Part shown: positions 1-8,596 of the stretch, in pieces | Layout of the letters: every line of letters begins with the position of its first letter | Position numbering within the stretch: the stretch's first letter is position 1 | Notes under the pieces: model-generated | Database searches by the model: none | What the model was told of the DNA's origin: nothing | Seen by the model: the letters and a program-made list of their open reading frames with translations, nothing else | Source of the DNA: Paenarthrobacter histidinolovorans | Lineage (GTDB): Bacteria; Actinomycetota; Actinomycetes; Actinomycetales; Micrococcaceae | Direction of reading: 5' to 3' | Assembly (NCBI RefSeq): GCF_014647595.1 | Contig: NZ_BMPM01000003.1 | Span: forward strand, 186,001 to 250,000 | DNA: 64,000 nt | Position numbers and translations under genes: made by a program

Positions 1-249
1 TGGCGCTTTGAAGAAGAGGCGGTAGGCGCGGTCGCCGTCGGCGTTCTTCTCGGCCTCAATCGTCAGGAACAGCGGTGACTGGCACTCGACCACCTGCTCC
101 AGCAGTTCCGGGTGGTCCTTCAAGCGCTCCGGCAGCTCAGGCAGGCCCCTGGAGAACTCCAGGAGGAGTTGGAGGCGGTCTGGTTCCGTCAACGCCTGGA
201 AGTCGTCAACGATTTCCGCCAGGGCGGTGGGCAAAGTGTTCGTACTCAT
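1..249 (-). CDS. sufE: SufE family Fe-S cluster assembly sulfur-acceptor protein (3' end outside window)
   Basis: The ATG at 247-249 opens a frame that runs 83 codons to the window edge without a stop. It starts MSTNTLPTALAEIVDDFQ and contains LLEFSRGLPELPERL followed by VVECQSPLFL, the SufE layout in which the Cys of the VxxCxSP stretch (about residue 53) accepts persulfide sulfur from a cysteine desulfurase. SufE acts in the cytosol, passing sulfur to the SUF Fe-S assembly system. The gene lies 39 bases downstream of sseA on the same strand; the same sseA-SufE pairing exists in Mycobacterium tuberculosis (Rv3283-Rv3284), which supports the call. The C-terminal half is not visible. Confidence 0.88.
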   Translation of the reverse strand, partial: MSTNTLPTALAEIVDDFQALTEPDRLQLLLEFSRGLPELPERLKDHPELLEQVVECQSPLFLTIEAEKNADGDRAYRLFFKAP

Positions 250-288
250 CTCTTCAAGCTTACGCACAAAGGTGACGGGAGAGCGGCT

Positions 289-1215
289 CTAGTTGTGGAC
301 CAGGGCGGACGGAACTGAGCCCCGCTCGGCTCCCTTGACGATGGGAACCCGCACTGCGTTGCCCCACTCAGTCCAGGAGCCGTCGTAGTTGCGGACGGTG
401 TCAAAGCCCAGGAGGTACTTCAGGGCGAACCAGGTGTGGCTGGACCGCTCGCCGATGCGGCAGTACGCCACGACGTCGTCGCCCGGCTTCAGGCCCGCCT
501 CACCCAGGTAGAGGGCTTCGAGTTCTTCCCGGCTGCGGTAGGTGCCGTCTTCGGCGGCGGCACGGGCCCACGGAATAGAAGCGGCCGTGGGGATGTGGCC
601 GCCACGCAGGGCGCCCTCTTCGGGGTAGGCGGGCATGTGGGTGCGCTGGCCCGTGTATTCCTCGGGGGAGCGGACATCGATCAGGGGATTGCCCAGGTGC
701 GCCAGGACGTCCTCCTTGAAGGCCCTGATGGGGGCGTCGTCGCGTTCGACGTCCGGGTATTCGCCCGCAGTGGGCCGGGCGACCTCCGTGGTCAGTTCGC
801 GGCCTTCGGCGATCCACTTGTCGCGGCCGCCGTCCAGGAGGCGGACATCCTGGTGGCCGAACAACGTGAAAACCCACAGGGCGTAGGCGGCCCACCAGTT
901 GGATTTGTCGCCGTAGATCACCACGGTGCTGTCCCGCGAGATGCCCTTGGAAGCGGCGAGGGCGGCAAAGGCCGCACCATCGACGTAGTCCCGGGTGACC
1001 TCATCGTTCAGGTCTGTGTGCCAGTCGATCTTGACTGCTCCAGGGATGTGCCCGGTTTCGTACAGCAGGACGTCCTCGTCGGATTCAACCAGTACCAGCT
1101 TGCCGTCGGCTACGGCGCCGTCGGCAATTGCTGCCGCGAGCCACTCGGTGGAGACGAGGCGTTCAGGGTTGGCGTACGAGGCAAACTTTTCGTTCTGTTC
1201 AACGGGGTAGGACAT
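289..1215 (-). CDS. sseA: Thiosulfate/3-mercaptopyruvate sulfurtransferase, tandem rhodanese
   Basis: A 308-residue protein with two rhodanese domains (about residues 20-140 and 165-295), the usual size for this family. The C-terminal domain carries the active-site loop [11 protein letters not shown], with the catalytic Cys near residue 252. The matching N-terminal loop reads YGDKSNWWA, with Asp in place of Cys, as expected for the structural non-catalytic domain. The enzyme would transfer sulfane sulfur to thiol or cyanide acceptors in the cytosol. The ATG at 1215 has GAAAGG about 6 bases upstream. It appears co-transcribed with sufE, which fits a role in sulfur supply. Thiosulfate versus mercaptopyruvate preference cannot be read from the sequence. 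Confidence 0.93.
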   Translation of the reverse strand: MSYPVEQNEKFASYANPERLVSTEWLAAAIADGAVADGKLVLVESDEDVLLYETGHIPGAVKIDWHTDLNDEVTRDYVDGAAFAALAASKGISRDSTVVIYGDKSNWWAAYALWVFTLFGHQDVRLLDGGRDKWIAEGRELTTEVARPTAGEYPDVERDDAPIRAFKEDVLAHLGNPLIDVRSPEEYTGQRTHMPAYPEEGALRGGHIPTAASIPWARAAAEDGTYRSREELEALYLGEAGLKPGDDVVAYCRIGERSSHTWFALKYLLGFDTVRNYDGSWTEWGNAVRVPIVKGAERGSVPSALVHN

Positions 1216-1421
1216 GATGGCCTTTCACTGACAACGGACGGAGCCAGGCCGTGGAAGGTGGTACAGGTGGGGGCCCGGCCTGCTTCAACACTAACCACGG
1301 GCTGCACGGATTGCTTCCCGGTGGTCATACGGTGAAACATGGGCTTGGTCACGTGTCAGTTAATGGGACGGCCGTAGCCGGTATTCTTGCTGGGGACCCA
1401 ATGCCGAAGGAACGGACCACC

Positions 1422-2462
1422 GTGGTAAAGATCGAACAACTGGCTGCCCGCACACCGGCAGTCTCCGTGGAGGAACTCCTCAAGGGTTTCTACCCGTCTC
1501 CCCGATTCGGAGAGGTGTCGTTCGACAGTTACAGGCCGGATCCTTCGCAGCCCAGCCAGGCCAACGCTGTGAAACTCCTGTCGGCATTTGCCGATGGCGT
1601 GGGCAACGGCAACGATGCCGGACTCTTCAAGAAGCTTTTCGCCAAGAAGGCGCCGGCCGCCAGGGCCGGGATCTACCTCGACGGCGGCTTCGGCGTGGGC
1701 AAGACCCACCTTTTGGCGTCCCTTTGGCACAGGTCTCCAGGCCCCAAGGCTTTTGGAACGTTCGTGGAGTACACCAACCTGGTGGGTGCGTTGTCGTTCC
1801 GCAAGACCGTTGAAGCGCTCAGCAGCTACAAACTGGTGTGCATCGACGAATTCGAACTCGATGATCCAGGCGACACCGTGCTGATGTCCCGCCTCATGCG
1901 GGAACTCGCCGACGCCGGTGTGAAGCTTGCTGCCACGTCCAACACCCTGCCTGGTTCCCTCGGCGAAGGCCGCTTCGCCGCCGTCGACTTCCAGCGTGAG
2001 ATCCAGGTCCTGGCGGACCAATTCGACGTCGTGAGGATCGACGGCGAGGACTTCCGCCACCGTGGCCTGCCCGCCGCGCCTGCGCCGCTCAAGACCGAAG
2101 AACTCAAGCACCGCATGAGGACTGAGTTCGACGGAAAGACCGTGGCAGTGGATGATTTCCGCACCTTGGTCAACCATCTGGCTGCGGTTCACCCCAGCCG
2201 GTACCGTCAACTCATCTCCGGCGTGGAGGCCGTGGTGTGGAGCGACGTCGAAACGATTACGGAACAGGCAGTCGCGCTCCGTTTTGTGGTGTTGGCCGAC
2301 CGGCTCTATGACAAAGACGTGCCCATTCTGGCCAGTGGCGTTCCCTTCGACAAGCTCTTCACCGAAGAAATGATGACGGGTGGATACATGAAAAAGTACT
2401 TCCGTGCCGTTTCGCGCCTGACTGCGCTGGCCCGCGAAGCACAGAACCACGAGCCTGCCTGA
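1422..2462 (+). CDS. zapE: ZapE/AFG1-family ATPase
   Basis: About 346 residues of an AFG1/ZapE P-loop ATPase. Walker A is GGFGVGKTHLL near residues 87-95 and Walker B is LVCIDEFELDD near residue 137. The C-terminal part has the family pattern around SRYRQLISGVEAVVWSDV. Family members are linked to cell division (ZapE in E. coli) or protein quality control (AFG1/LACE1 in mitochondria); which applies here is not known. I chose the GTG at 1422 because AAGGAA sits 9 bases upstream; the in-frame ATG at 1401 is an alternative, and a longer frame from 1251 runs through unlikely sequence. The stop is two bases from the stop of the convergent benE-type gene. Confidence 0.88.
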   Translation: MVKIEQLAARTPAVSVEELLKGFYPSPRFGEVSFDSYRPDPSQPSQANAVKLLSAFADGVGNGNDAGLFKKLFAKKAPAARAGIYLDGGFGVGKTHLLASLWHRSPGPKAFGTFVEYTNLVGALSFRKTVEALSSYKLVCIDEFELDDPGDTVLMSRLMRELADAGVKLAATSNTLPGSLGEGRFAAVDFQREIQVLADQFDVVRIDGEDFRHRGLPAAPAPLKTEELKHRMRTEFDGKTVAVDDFRTLVNHLAAVHPSRYRQLISGVEAVVWSDVETITEQAVALRFVVLADRLYDKDVPILASGVPFDKLFTEEMMTGGYMKKYFRAVSRLTALAREAQNHEPA

Positions 2463-2463
2463 A

Positions 2464-3681
2464 TCAGGCCGCCTTTCGGGGTTCGCGGTCCTTCAACACC
2501 CAGCGGATGACGATCCCGCCAGCCAGGGCCCAGAACGCTGCGCCGACACCGGCGAAGGCAATTCCTGAGGCCGCCAGCAGGAAAGTGATGCAGGCCGGTA
2601 TCCGCTCCTCAGCCACAGCCAACGCAGACGAGATGGAAGCGGCCAAAGTGCCCAGCAGCGCCAAGCCGGCGACGGCCTCCAGGAGCCCCGGGGGCGCTGC
2701 CGCGACAACGGTAACAAGCGCTGCCGACGCTGCTGCGAGGACCAGGTACGCCCAACCGGAGACGAACGCGGCGATCCAGCGCCGGCCGTGGTCCTTGCCT
2801 GCTTCCTCCCCGGCAGCAAGTGCCGCGCTCAGCGCTGCCAGGTTGATCGCATGGCCTCCGAACGGAGCGCCGACGACGGTTCCAGCTCCGGTAACCAGCA
2901 TGGAAGGCCGCCACGGAGTGGTGTATCCAAAGGACTTCAAGACCGCTACTCCGGGGATGTTTTGCGACGCCATGGTGACGACGAACAGGGGAAGCGCCAA
3001 GCCGATGGCAGCTTCCACGGAGAATACCGGCGTGGTCCACTCCAGTCGCGGCAGGAGGCTCTCCGCCGGGATCTGAACGCCGGAGGACACGATGTGGATC
3101 CCAATTACCGCCAGTGCCACCAGCAGCGACGCAGGAACGGACCATCGGGGGGCGAATTTCGTCAGCACGATCCAGCACAGCAGCACCGGCGCGATCAACG
3201 CCGGCGCCGTACCCAGCGACTTGAAGGGTGCCAGGCACAAGGGGAGCAGGACACCGGCGAGCATGGCCTGGGCCAAGGCCGTGGGAATCTTTGCCATCAA
3301 CTTCCCGAGCGATGGAATCAATCCCGTGAGGACAATCAGCACCCCGACCATCAGAAAGGCCCCCACGGCCGCCGGCCACCCGCCGTCGACCATTCCGGCC
3401 GTGGCAAGGAGCGCCGCGCCGGGAGTTGACCACGCAAGTGTCACAGGCATTTTGGTCCGCCAGGACAACCACAGGATGCCGGCGCCAAAAGTGAGGGTCA
3501 ATGCCAGGAGGCCGCTGGATGCTTGCCCCTGGTCCGCGCCGACTGCTTTGAGTCCAGCAAGGACCACAGCGAATGATGATGTGAATCCCACCAACGCAGT
3601 AACAACGCCTGCGGTGACCTGGGGAGCAAGGGTCTCTTTCGTGGTGCGACTGCGGGTGGTCGGCGGGGTAGCGGAAGGCAT
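2464..3681 (-). CDS. benE: BenE-family benzoate/H+ symporter-like membrane transporter
   Basis: A 405-residue hydrophobic protein with roughly 11-12 membrane spans. It has the BenE/YdcO pattern of short glycine- and alanine-rich helices: TAGVVTALVGFTSSFAVVLA near the N terminus, PVTLAWSTPGAALLA near residue 80, and PFGGHAINLAALSAAL near residue 275. Characterised BenE proteins import benzoate with protons, but no aromatic catabolism genes are adjacent, so the substrate is unproven. The gene faces zapE with stops almost touching, and a short inverted repeat (GCCTGA/TCAGGC, 2456-2468) spans both stop codons. It probably forms a single-gene transcript. Confidence 0.85.
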   Translation of the reverse strand: MPSATPPTTRSRTTKETLAPQVTAGVVTALVGFTSSFAVVLAGLKAVGADQGQASSGLLALTLTFGAGILWLSWRTKMPVTLAWSTPGAALLATAGMVDGGWPAAVGAFLMVGVLIVLTGLIPSLGKLMAKIPTALAQAMLAGVLLPLCLAPFKSLGTAPALIAPVLLCWIVLTKFAPRWSVPASLLVALAVIGIHIVSSGVQIPAESLLPRLEWTTPVFSVEAAIGLALPLFVVTMASQNIPGVAVLKSFGYTTPWRPSMLVTGAGTVVGAPFGGHAINLAALSAALAAGEEAGKDHGRRWIAAFVSGWAYLVLAAASAALVTVVAAAPPGLLEAVAGLALLGTLAASISSALAVAEERIPACITFLLAASGIAFAGVGAAFWALAGGIVIRWVLKDREPRKAA

Positions 3682-3727
3682 GGAGTCAAAATTACCCGAC
3701 GAGCGGGCCCCTGCCGTTAAACGCCAA

Positions 3728-3763
3728 GGGCACCGGTGGCGCCTCTCGGCGGGACCGGTGCCC
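3728..3763 (-). terminator. Inverted repeat downstream of the MT0933-type gene
   Basis: GGGCACCGGT at 3728-3737 pairs with ACCGGTGCCC at 3754-3763 across a 16-base GC-rich loop that can itself pair in part. It lies just past the stop of the minus-strand gene at 3796-4023 and upstream of the benE-type start. There is no clear T run, so termination would be weak or factor-assisted. Confidence 0.4.
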
Positions 3764-3795
3764 CCTTGACGTATCTGGTACGGCGGCTCAGGCAG

Positions 3796-4023
3796 CTACG
3801 GCTGCGTCGGCTCACCCGTGACGGGAGCCTGATCAGGCTCACCATCGTTCTTGGCCACGAAATCGGAAGCGGCGTTCTGCACTGCATCGACCTGACCTGC
3901 GAACTTGCCGCCTGTCTTTTGGTCGACGAAGTCTCCGGCCTTTTCGATGCCATTTTGAATGGCTTCTTCGTTGCCTTGAATGAGACCCTGAGCCTTGCCC
4001 TTCAGGTCGTCAATTAAACCCAC
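3796..4023 (-). CDS. Small MT0933/Rv0909-type (antitoxin-family) protein
   Basis: A 75-residue, highly charged, Ala/Gly-rich helical protein beginning VGLIDDLKGKAQGLIQ and containing GIEKAGDFVDQKTGGKFAGQ, the signature of the MT0933_antitox family (Rv0909-like). It ends in a Pro/Thr/Glu-rich tail. The start is the GTG at 4021-4023, preceded at good spacing by GGGAGG; longer in-frame starts up to 4107 lack such a site. The family was named from an M. tuberculosis toxin-antitoxin pair, but no toxin gene sits beside it here. Many actinobacteria carry such genes alone, so an antitoxin role is not supported by context; a general stress or structural role is equally possible. Confidence 0.75.
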   Translation of the reverse strand: MGLIDDLKGKAQGLIQGNEEAIQNGIEKAGDFVDQKTGGKFAGQVDAVQNAASDFVAKNDGEPDQAPVTGEPTQP

Positions 4024-4123
4024 GGGCACCTCCCTTCCATCCCGGAGCCAGTTCGCTCCTCCGCGTCCGACCCTAACACCAGTTCCCTGAGGTGCCAAGA
4101 GCTCCAACGCGGCTTGTGGATAG

Positions 4124-5578
4124 CTAGGCCACCGGTTCGTCGGCGAGCTTGTGCCGCGGGCTGTCCGGGTTCATCAGGGAGTGCTTGCGGCCATAGGAGA
4201 AATAGATCACCAGGCCGATGACGAGCCAGACACCGAACCGTACCCAGGTTTCCCAGTGCAGCTGGAACATCAGGAAAGCCGATGCCAGCACACCGAAGGC
4301 GGGAACAACCGGCATGAGCGGCAGACGGAAAGTACGGGGCGCGTTCGGTTTGGTGTAGCGGAAGACGATCACCGAGACACACACCACGACGAAGGCTGCC
4401 AGGATGCCGATGTTGGTCAGGTCCGCAACTTCCTTGATCGGGAAGACACCTGCCAGGAAGGCTGAAGCAATACCTGCGATCCAGGTGACACGCTGCGGGG
4501 TGCCGTGGCGGTCGGTCTTGGCAAACCAGCCCGGCAGCAGTCCGTCACGGCTCATGGAGAACCAAACGCGGGTGACGCCGAGGAGGAAGGTCAGCATGAC
4601 GGTAAGGATGGACAGCACTGCGAACACCGAAATGATGGTGGCAATGACGGGCAGGCCGACGCCGGTGAACGCCGAGGCGAAGCCGGCGGTCGGGTTGATG
4701 TCCTTGTAGTTCTGCATGCCTGTCAGGACGAGAGTGGCGGCGACATAGAGCAGCATGGCGATGATCAGCGAAAGGATGATGGCCTTGGGCATGTGCTTCT
4801 TGCCGTCCTTGGCTTCCTCCGCCGCAGTACTCATGGCGTCGTAGCCAAAGACCGCGAAGAAGACAGTGGCGGCACCTGCCACGACGGGTCCGAAGCCACT
4901 GGGCATGAACGGGTTGTAGTTCCCGGTGTCCACGTAGAAGATGCCAAGCCCGATGATGAACAGGATCAGGATGACCTTGATGGCCACGGCCACCAGTTCG
5001 AACCGGCCGAATGCCTTGGTTCCACGGCTCAGGATCCAGGTCACCAGAAGGCAGACAAGGATGGCGGGAAGGTTGATGATGCCGCCCTTGCCTTCATCGG
5101 CGGTGGACGTCATCCAGGTTGGCATGTGGATGCCGATGCCGGAGAGGAAGGCGTCGAAGTATCCGGAAATGCCGATGGCTACCACCGCCACGATGGCGAT
5201 GTATTCGAGCAGCAGGTCCCAGCCGATGAACCAGCCGATGATCTCACCCAGTGCAACGTAACCGTAGGTATAGGCCGACCCGGCGCGGGGAATCATGCCG
5301 GCAAATTCGGCATAGGAGAGGGCCGCCGCGCCGGAGGCGAGTCCGGCGATCAGGAAGGAAAACAGAACGGCCGGGCCTACGCCCGGGGTGTCCTCGCTGC
5401 CGTGGGCTACCAGGCCTGCCAGCGAAAAAATTCCGACGCCGATAATTCCGCCGACGCCGATGGCCGTCAGCTGCCAAAGTCCAAGACTCTTAAAGAGCCC
5501 GCTGTGCTTGCTTTCTTCCTCGATATCGTCGATTGGCTTGCGCCTCAGGACGGACTGTGAAGCCGTCTTTACATTCAT
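4124..5578 (-). CDS. APC-family amino acid permease (cationic amino acid transporter type)
   Basis: A 484-residue protein with about 12 membrane spans. The N-terminal helix 1 motif GVGGIIGVGIFSLAG (about residues 41-55) is the unwound substrate-binding segment of APC transporters, and SYAEFAGMIPRAGSAYTYGY follows in helix 3. Length and the C-terminal segment fit the CAT/YhdG branch, usually lysine/arginine or broad amino-acid uptake; the exact substrate cannot be deduced. The N terminus (first ~30 residues) is charged and cytosolic. It appears monocistronic; the next gene downstream on this strand starts 100 bases away behind its own strong ribosome-binding site. Confidence 0.88.
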   Translation of the reverse strand: MNVKTASQSVLRRKPIDDIEEESKHSGLFKSLGLWQLTAIGVGGIIGVGIFSLAGLVAHGSEDTPGVGPAVLFSFLIAGLASGAAALSYAEFAGMIPRAGSAYTYGYVALGEIIGWFIGWDLLLEYIAIVAVVAIGISGYFDAFLSGIGIHMPTWMTSTADEGKGGIINLPAILVCLLVTWILSRGTKAFGRFELVAVAIKVILILFIIGLGIFYVDTGNYNPFMPSGFGPVVAGAATVFFAVFGYDAMSTAAEEAKDGKKHMPKAIILSLIIAMLLYVAATLVLTGMQNYKDINPTAGFASAFTGVGLPVIATIISVFAVLSILTVMLTFLLGVTRVWFSMSRDGLLPGWFAKTDRHGTPQRVTWIAGIASAFLAGVFPIKEVADLTNIGILAAFVVVCVSVIVFRYTKPNAPRTFRLPLMPVVPAFGVLASAFLMFQLHWETWVRFGVWLVIGLVIYFSYGRKHSLMNPDSPRHKLADEPVA

Positions 5579-5721
5579 GGGGGTACTCCTGCCGGTAGGC
5601 GTGGAACGGTGATGAGCTCGCAGTACATTATGCGAGCCGAATCACATTGGATAAAGCGACTTCTTCCGAGTGGTATCGGTTACTTATCATGATGAATTGG
5701 GTCACATGTGGATGAAGGCAT

Positions 5722-5751
5722 AAAAAAAGCAGCTCCAGGGAGCTGCTTTTT
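5722..5751 (-). terminator. Intrinsic terminator of the tRNA cluster
   Basis: AGCAGCTC at 5728-5735 pairs with GAGCTGCT at 5740-5747, with a 4-base loop. On the minus strand the hairpin is followed by seven T residues (5728-5722), directly after the last tRNA-Gly. A run of five T on the plus side could make it bidirectional. Confidence 0.85.
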
Positions 5752-5753
5752 CG

Positions 5754-5829
<76 letters not shown>

Positions 5830-5885
5830 ACATGTTGCCTGCCAGAGCGAATCTGGTGTTCAACAACAAACAAGTTGCCTTGTTC

Positions 5886-5960
5886 TGGTGGGCGATACTG
5901 GGATCGAACCAGTGACCTCTTCCGTGTCAGGGAAGCGCGCTACCGCTGCGCCAATCGCCC
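5886..5960 (-). tRNA. tRNA-Val (anticodon GAC), copy 1
   Basis: Cloverleaf on the minus strand: acceptor GGGCGAT/ATCGCCC, anticodon stem CTTCC/GGAAG with loop CTGACAC giving GAC, T arm GGTTCGATCC, and encoded CCA at 5886-5888. It belongs to the duplicated Gly-Val unit. Confidence 0.95.
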
Positions 5961-5984
5961 GTTGCCGGGTCCTGCAATGAGGAG

Positions 5985-6057
<73 letters not shown>

Positions 6058-6113
6058 ACATGTTGCCTGCCAGAGCGAATCTGGTGTTCAACAACAAACA
6101 AGTTGCCTTGTTC

Positions 6114-6188
6114 TGGTGGGCGATACTGGGATCGAACCAGTGACCTCTTCCGTGTCAGGGAAGCGCGCTACCGCTGCGCCAATCGCCC
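6114..6188 (-). tRNA. tRNA-Val (anticodon GAC), copy 2
   Basis: Identical to the tRNA-Val at 5886-5960, including the encoded CCA at 6114-6116. Second half of the duplicated unit. Confidence 0.95.
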
Positions 6189-6227
6189 ATGTATCCAGCC
6201 GGAAGCTGGAAGACATGGTTTTCACCG

Positions 6228-6298
6228 AGGTGGGTACGGGATTCGAACCCGTGTATACGGCTTTGCAGGCCGCTGCCTCGCCTCTCGGCCAACCCACC
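6228..6298 (-). tRNA. tRNA-Cys (anticodon GCA)
   Basis: Minus-strand cloverleaf with acceptor GGTGGGT/ACCCACC, anticodon stem CGGC/GCCG with loop CTGCAAA giving GCA, and T arm GGGTTCGAATCCC. Only 71 bases and no encoded CCA. Confidence 0.94.
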
Positions 6299-6344
6299 GT
6301 GTAAGCAGGATTCCGGGGAATACTTGCCATGACAGTGCCTTGCG

Positions 6345-6417
<73 letters not shown>

Positions 6418-6475
6418 AGTGCGGTTCCGACGGGCAACCCTGCAGGCATTCCGTCGCTTTCCGACGAGTAAAAAC

Positions 6476-6503
6476 TCTATAGGAGGTTCCGGCATTCTCC
6501 AAA
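6476..6503 (-). promoter_or_regulatory. Candidate promoter of the tRNA cluster
   Basis: Read on the minus strand, TTTGGA (6503-6498) and TATAGA (6481-6476) are separated by 16 bases. This places transcription start about 50 bases before the first tRNA-Gly. A sequence-only call with no expression support. Confidence 0.45.
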
Positions 6504-6666
6504 TCGGTTGCTTGCTTTTGCATGCCATGCCCCTTGGATCCTTGTGTTGACGGGGATTCGGGGGAGTTTCACCGCTGTAATTCCACCGGTGTAGTTCACT
6601 GTTGATCCGGAGTCTTGCGTCCGTTTTGCAATCCGGCCGGGGTCCGTTAGTGTTTTCTATGCACCC

Positions 6667-6741
6667 GGGCGATTGGCGCAGTGGTAGCGCGCTTCGTTCA
6701 CACCGAAGAGGTCACTGGTTCGAACCCAGTATCGCCCACCA
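6667..6741 (+). tRNA. tRNA-Val (anticodon CAC)
   Basis: Plus-strand cloverleaf with acceptor GGGCGAT/ATCGCCC, anticodon stem CTTCG/CGAAG with loop TTCACAC giving CAC, T arm GGTTCGAACC, and encoded CCA at 6739-6741. Outside the anticodon arm it closely resembles the GAC isoacceptors on the other strand. Confidence 0.95.
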
Positions 6742-6748
6742 CCGGGAA

Positions 6749-6787
6749 CCCCGCTTGGACTGATTTGATCAGTCCAGGCGGGGTTTT
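6749..6787 (+). terminator. Intrinsic terminator after tRNA-Val(CAC)
   Basis: CCCCGC plus TTGGACTGAT pairs with ATCAGTCCA plus GGCGGGG across a 3-base loop, followed by TTTTT. A strong rho-independent terminator starting 8 bases after the tRNA. Confidence 0.93.
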
Positions 6788-6861
6788 TCATGTCCCGGGC
6801 CGACTTCAAGGATTACCCCGGTCCAGGAATGGCCGGGTTTTCTGCGTCACGAATCCCGTGA

Positions 6862-7059
6862 ATGGAACACATTCCCAACATGCGCGGAGACGAAAAAGCA
6901 GAGCGGGCCAGTAAATCATCCGAGCCCCCTGTTTCCCGGGAGTCAGGGGACCAGGAGCTTGCCCGAAGGGCGCCGATCCTGGCGGGCAAGCTTGCCCGGC
7001 TGACGCCGGAGCAGCTCGCAATGATCTTTCCGCCGGAGAATTCTGTCGGTCCTCTATGA
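6862..7059 (+). CDS. Small hypothetical protein
   Basis: A 65-residue frame, charged in the first half and ending ILAGKLARLTPEQLAMIFPPEN, which looks like real coding sequence (a short amphipathic helix with LTPEQL). No family recognised. ATG at 6862 or 6880 could be the start; neither has a good ribosome-binding site. It ends 12 bases before the PD-(D/E)XK-type gene and may be co-transcribed with it. Moderate confidence only. Confidence 0.45.
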   Translation: MEHIPNMRGDEKAERASKSSEPPVSRESGDQELARRAPILAGKLARLTPEQLAMIFPPENSVGPL

Positions 7060-7071
7060 CACAGTCTTTAT

Positions 7072-7974
7072 ATGACTGCTCCACTGCTTGCCCACGCTAC
7101 TGACTATGGCCGGATGTACGCCCGCTCCACTACTGAGCAATTCTCCGTGCCGTCCATCACCACGGTGATCGGGCAGCAGGCCCATTCCCTGGACGGTTGG
7201 TTCAGCTATATGGGCGCGAGCAGCCTGGCGGCGGACCCTGAGCTCCCGGCGATCCTGGGAAGTCCGGCAAAGGTGCGGCAGGCAGTCAATAAGGCGGCCA
7301 AGGCGGCCGAGGTTTATCGGGACGCGGCTGCGGCGCGTGGTGATCGCGTCCATACATATTGCGAACAGGTGGCTTTGCGGGCGCTGGGACGTCCGCACCG
7401 CATGCAGGAATGCCGGGAGGAATTGGCAGCCAACGGTGAGCAGGCCTTTGCCGCGAGGTTTGATGAGTGGTGGGAACTTTACCGGGTGGAGCCGCTGGCG
7501 CCGGAGATCACCGTCTGGAACAAGACAGTCGGCTATGCCGGAACGCTGGACCTGGTGGCCAGAATCAACGGACGTATTTGTCTTATTGATTACAAGACCA
7601 AGGGCACTACGCGGGACGGAACCGTTAAATCCCTTGACGACAAAGTTGTCATGCAGCTTACGGCCGGGATGAAGGCAGAGGAGAGCCTGGTGGATCCTGT
7701 CTCGGGTGAGTGGGAACCATGGAGGTACGGGGACAACCCCATGTTGCTGGCTGTTGCCATTGGGGAGACCGAGGTACGGCCCATGCGGGCAAACCCGGAG
7801 GTCCTCAAGCACCACTGGTGGAAGTTCTGCGCCCTGCGGCGGGTGTGGGAAATGTCGGCGGACGTCACTGCTGCCGGACAAGCGTTGCTGCCCGTTGCCC
7901 CGCCGGTGTTTGCCACGGCAGGTGCTGCACCAGCGAACAGCGGCAGTGCCATGACCTCAACTAAACTGGCTTAG
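7072..7974 (+). CDS. Putative PD-(D/E)XK nuclease-superfamily protein
   Basis: A 300-residue cytosolic protein. Around residues 160-180 it has GYAGTLDLVA, then RICLIDYKTKG about ten residues later. This is the G-x-x-D ... D-Y-K-T arrangement of the RecB/Cas4-like PD-(D/E)XK fold, in which the two acidic residues and Lys bind metal and cleave. A conserved HxYCEQVALRALG stretch near residue 95 could supply the upstream helix. The last ~45 residues are Ala/Pro-rich and probably disordered. It lies between the tRNAs and def with no recombination genes nearby, so the biological role (DNA repair, replication, or a non-nuclease derivative) is open. The family call rests on the motif only. Confidence 0.6.
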   Translation: MTAPLLAHATDYGRMYARSTTEQFSVPSITTVIGQQAHSLDGWFSYMGASSLAADPELPAILGSPAKVRQAVNKAAKAAEVYRDAAAARGDRVHTYCEQVALRALGRPHRMQECREELAANGEQAFAARFDEWWELYRVEPLAPEITVWNKTVGYAGTLDLVARINGRICLIDYKTKGTTRDGTVKSLDDKVVMQLTAGMKAEESLVDPVSGEWEPWRYGDNPMLLAVAIGETEVRPMRANPEVLKHHWWKFCALRRVWEMSADVTAAGQALLPVAPPVFATAGAAPANSGSAMTSTKLA

Positions 7975-8023
7975 GCTCCGGAACGCACGGACCCGGTTGG
8001 ACGATCGTGAGGACAGGCAAAGC

Positions 8024-8596
8024 ATGGCAATTTTGAGTATCCGAATCATTGGGGATCCGGTGCTGCGCACCGTGGCCGACCCCGTCACCGACTTCGGTCC
8101 GGAACTCGCCAAGCTGGTAGCTGACATGACCGAAACCATGGAGGACGTGGACGGCGCAGGCCTCGCCGCCCCCCAGATAGGCGTCAGCCAGCGCGTGTTT
8201 ACTTACCGCATCGGGGGAGTGGAAGGGCACATCATCAACCCGGTCCTGGAAAACAGCGACGATTTCCAGCCTGACGAAGTGGAGGGCTGCCTCTCCATCC
8301 CCGGGCTTGGCTTCCCCGTCCGACGCTTCCGGGCTACGAGGGCAACTGGCGTGGACCTGAACGGAAACCCGGTCTCGGTGGAGGCCGAAGGAATGCTGGC
8401 ACGTTGCTTCCAACATGAGACTGATCACCTTGACGGTGTGTTGTACACGGATCGACTGGAAGGCGAGGACCGGAAGGCCGCGCTCAGGGCCATTCGAAAC
8501 GCCAATTACCACGCCATTACCGAGAAGACCACGTCCAAGCGTGCCAACACTGTGGGATCCAGCTTCGGCGGCGGCAGTTTCGGGGTTGCCGAGTGA
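8024..8596 (+). CDS. def: Peptide deformylase
   Basis: A 190-residue protein with all three deformylase motifs in order: GAGLAAPQIGV (motif 1), EGCLSIPG with the metal-ligand Cys (motif 2), and QHETDHLDGVLY with HExxH ligands (motif 3). It removes the formyl group from the N-terminal Met of nascent proteins in the cytosol, acting opposite to Fmt in the same pathway. The ATG at 8024 gives the normal N terminus (MAILSIRIIGDPVLR). The C-terminal tail ends in a Gly/Ser-rich stretch. The gene overlaps fmt by four bases, so the two are translationally coupled. Confidence 0.97.
   Translation: MAILSIRIIGDPVLRTVADPVTDFGPELAKLVADMTETMEDVDGAGLAAPQIGVSQRVFTYRIGGVEGHIINPVLENSDDFQPDEVEGCLSIPGLGFPVRRFRATRATGVDLNGNPVSVEAEGMLARCFQHETDHLDGVLYTDRLEGEDRKAALRAIRNANYHAITEKTTSKRANTVGSSFGGGSFGVAE

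Noticed and set aside
436..1335. 299-codon plus-strand frame over sseA
   Set aside because: Antisense to a clear tandem-rhodanese gene; no family features.
1356..2450. 364-codon minus-strand frame over zapE
   Set aside because: Antisense to a clear P-loop ATPase gene; His/Glu-rich translation typical of shadows.
3796..4023. Toxin-antitoxin locus with the MT0933-type gene as antitoxin
   Set aside because: No partner toxin gene lies on either side; both neighbours are membrane transporters.
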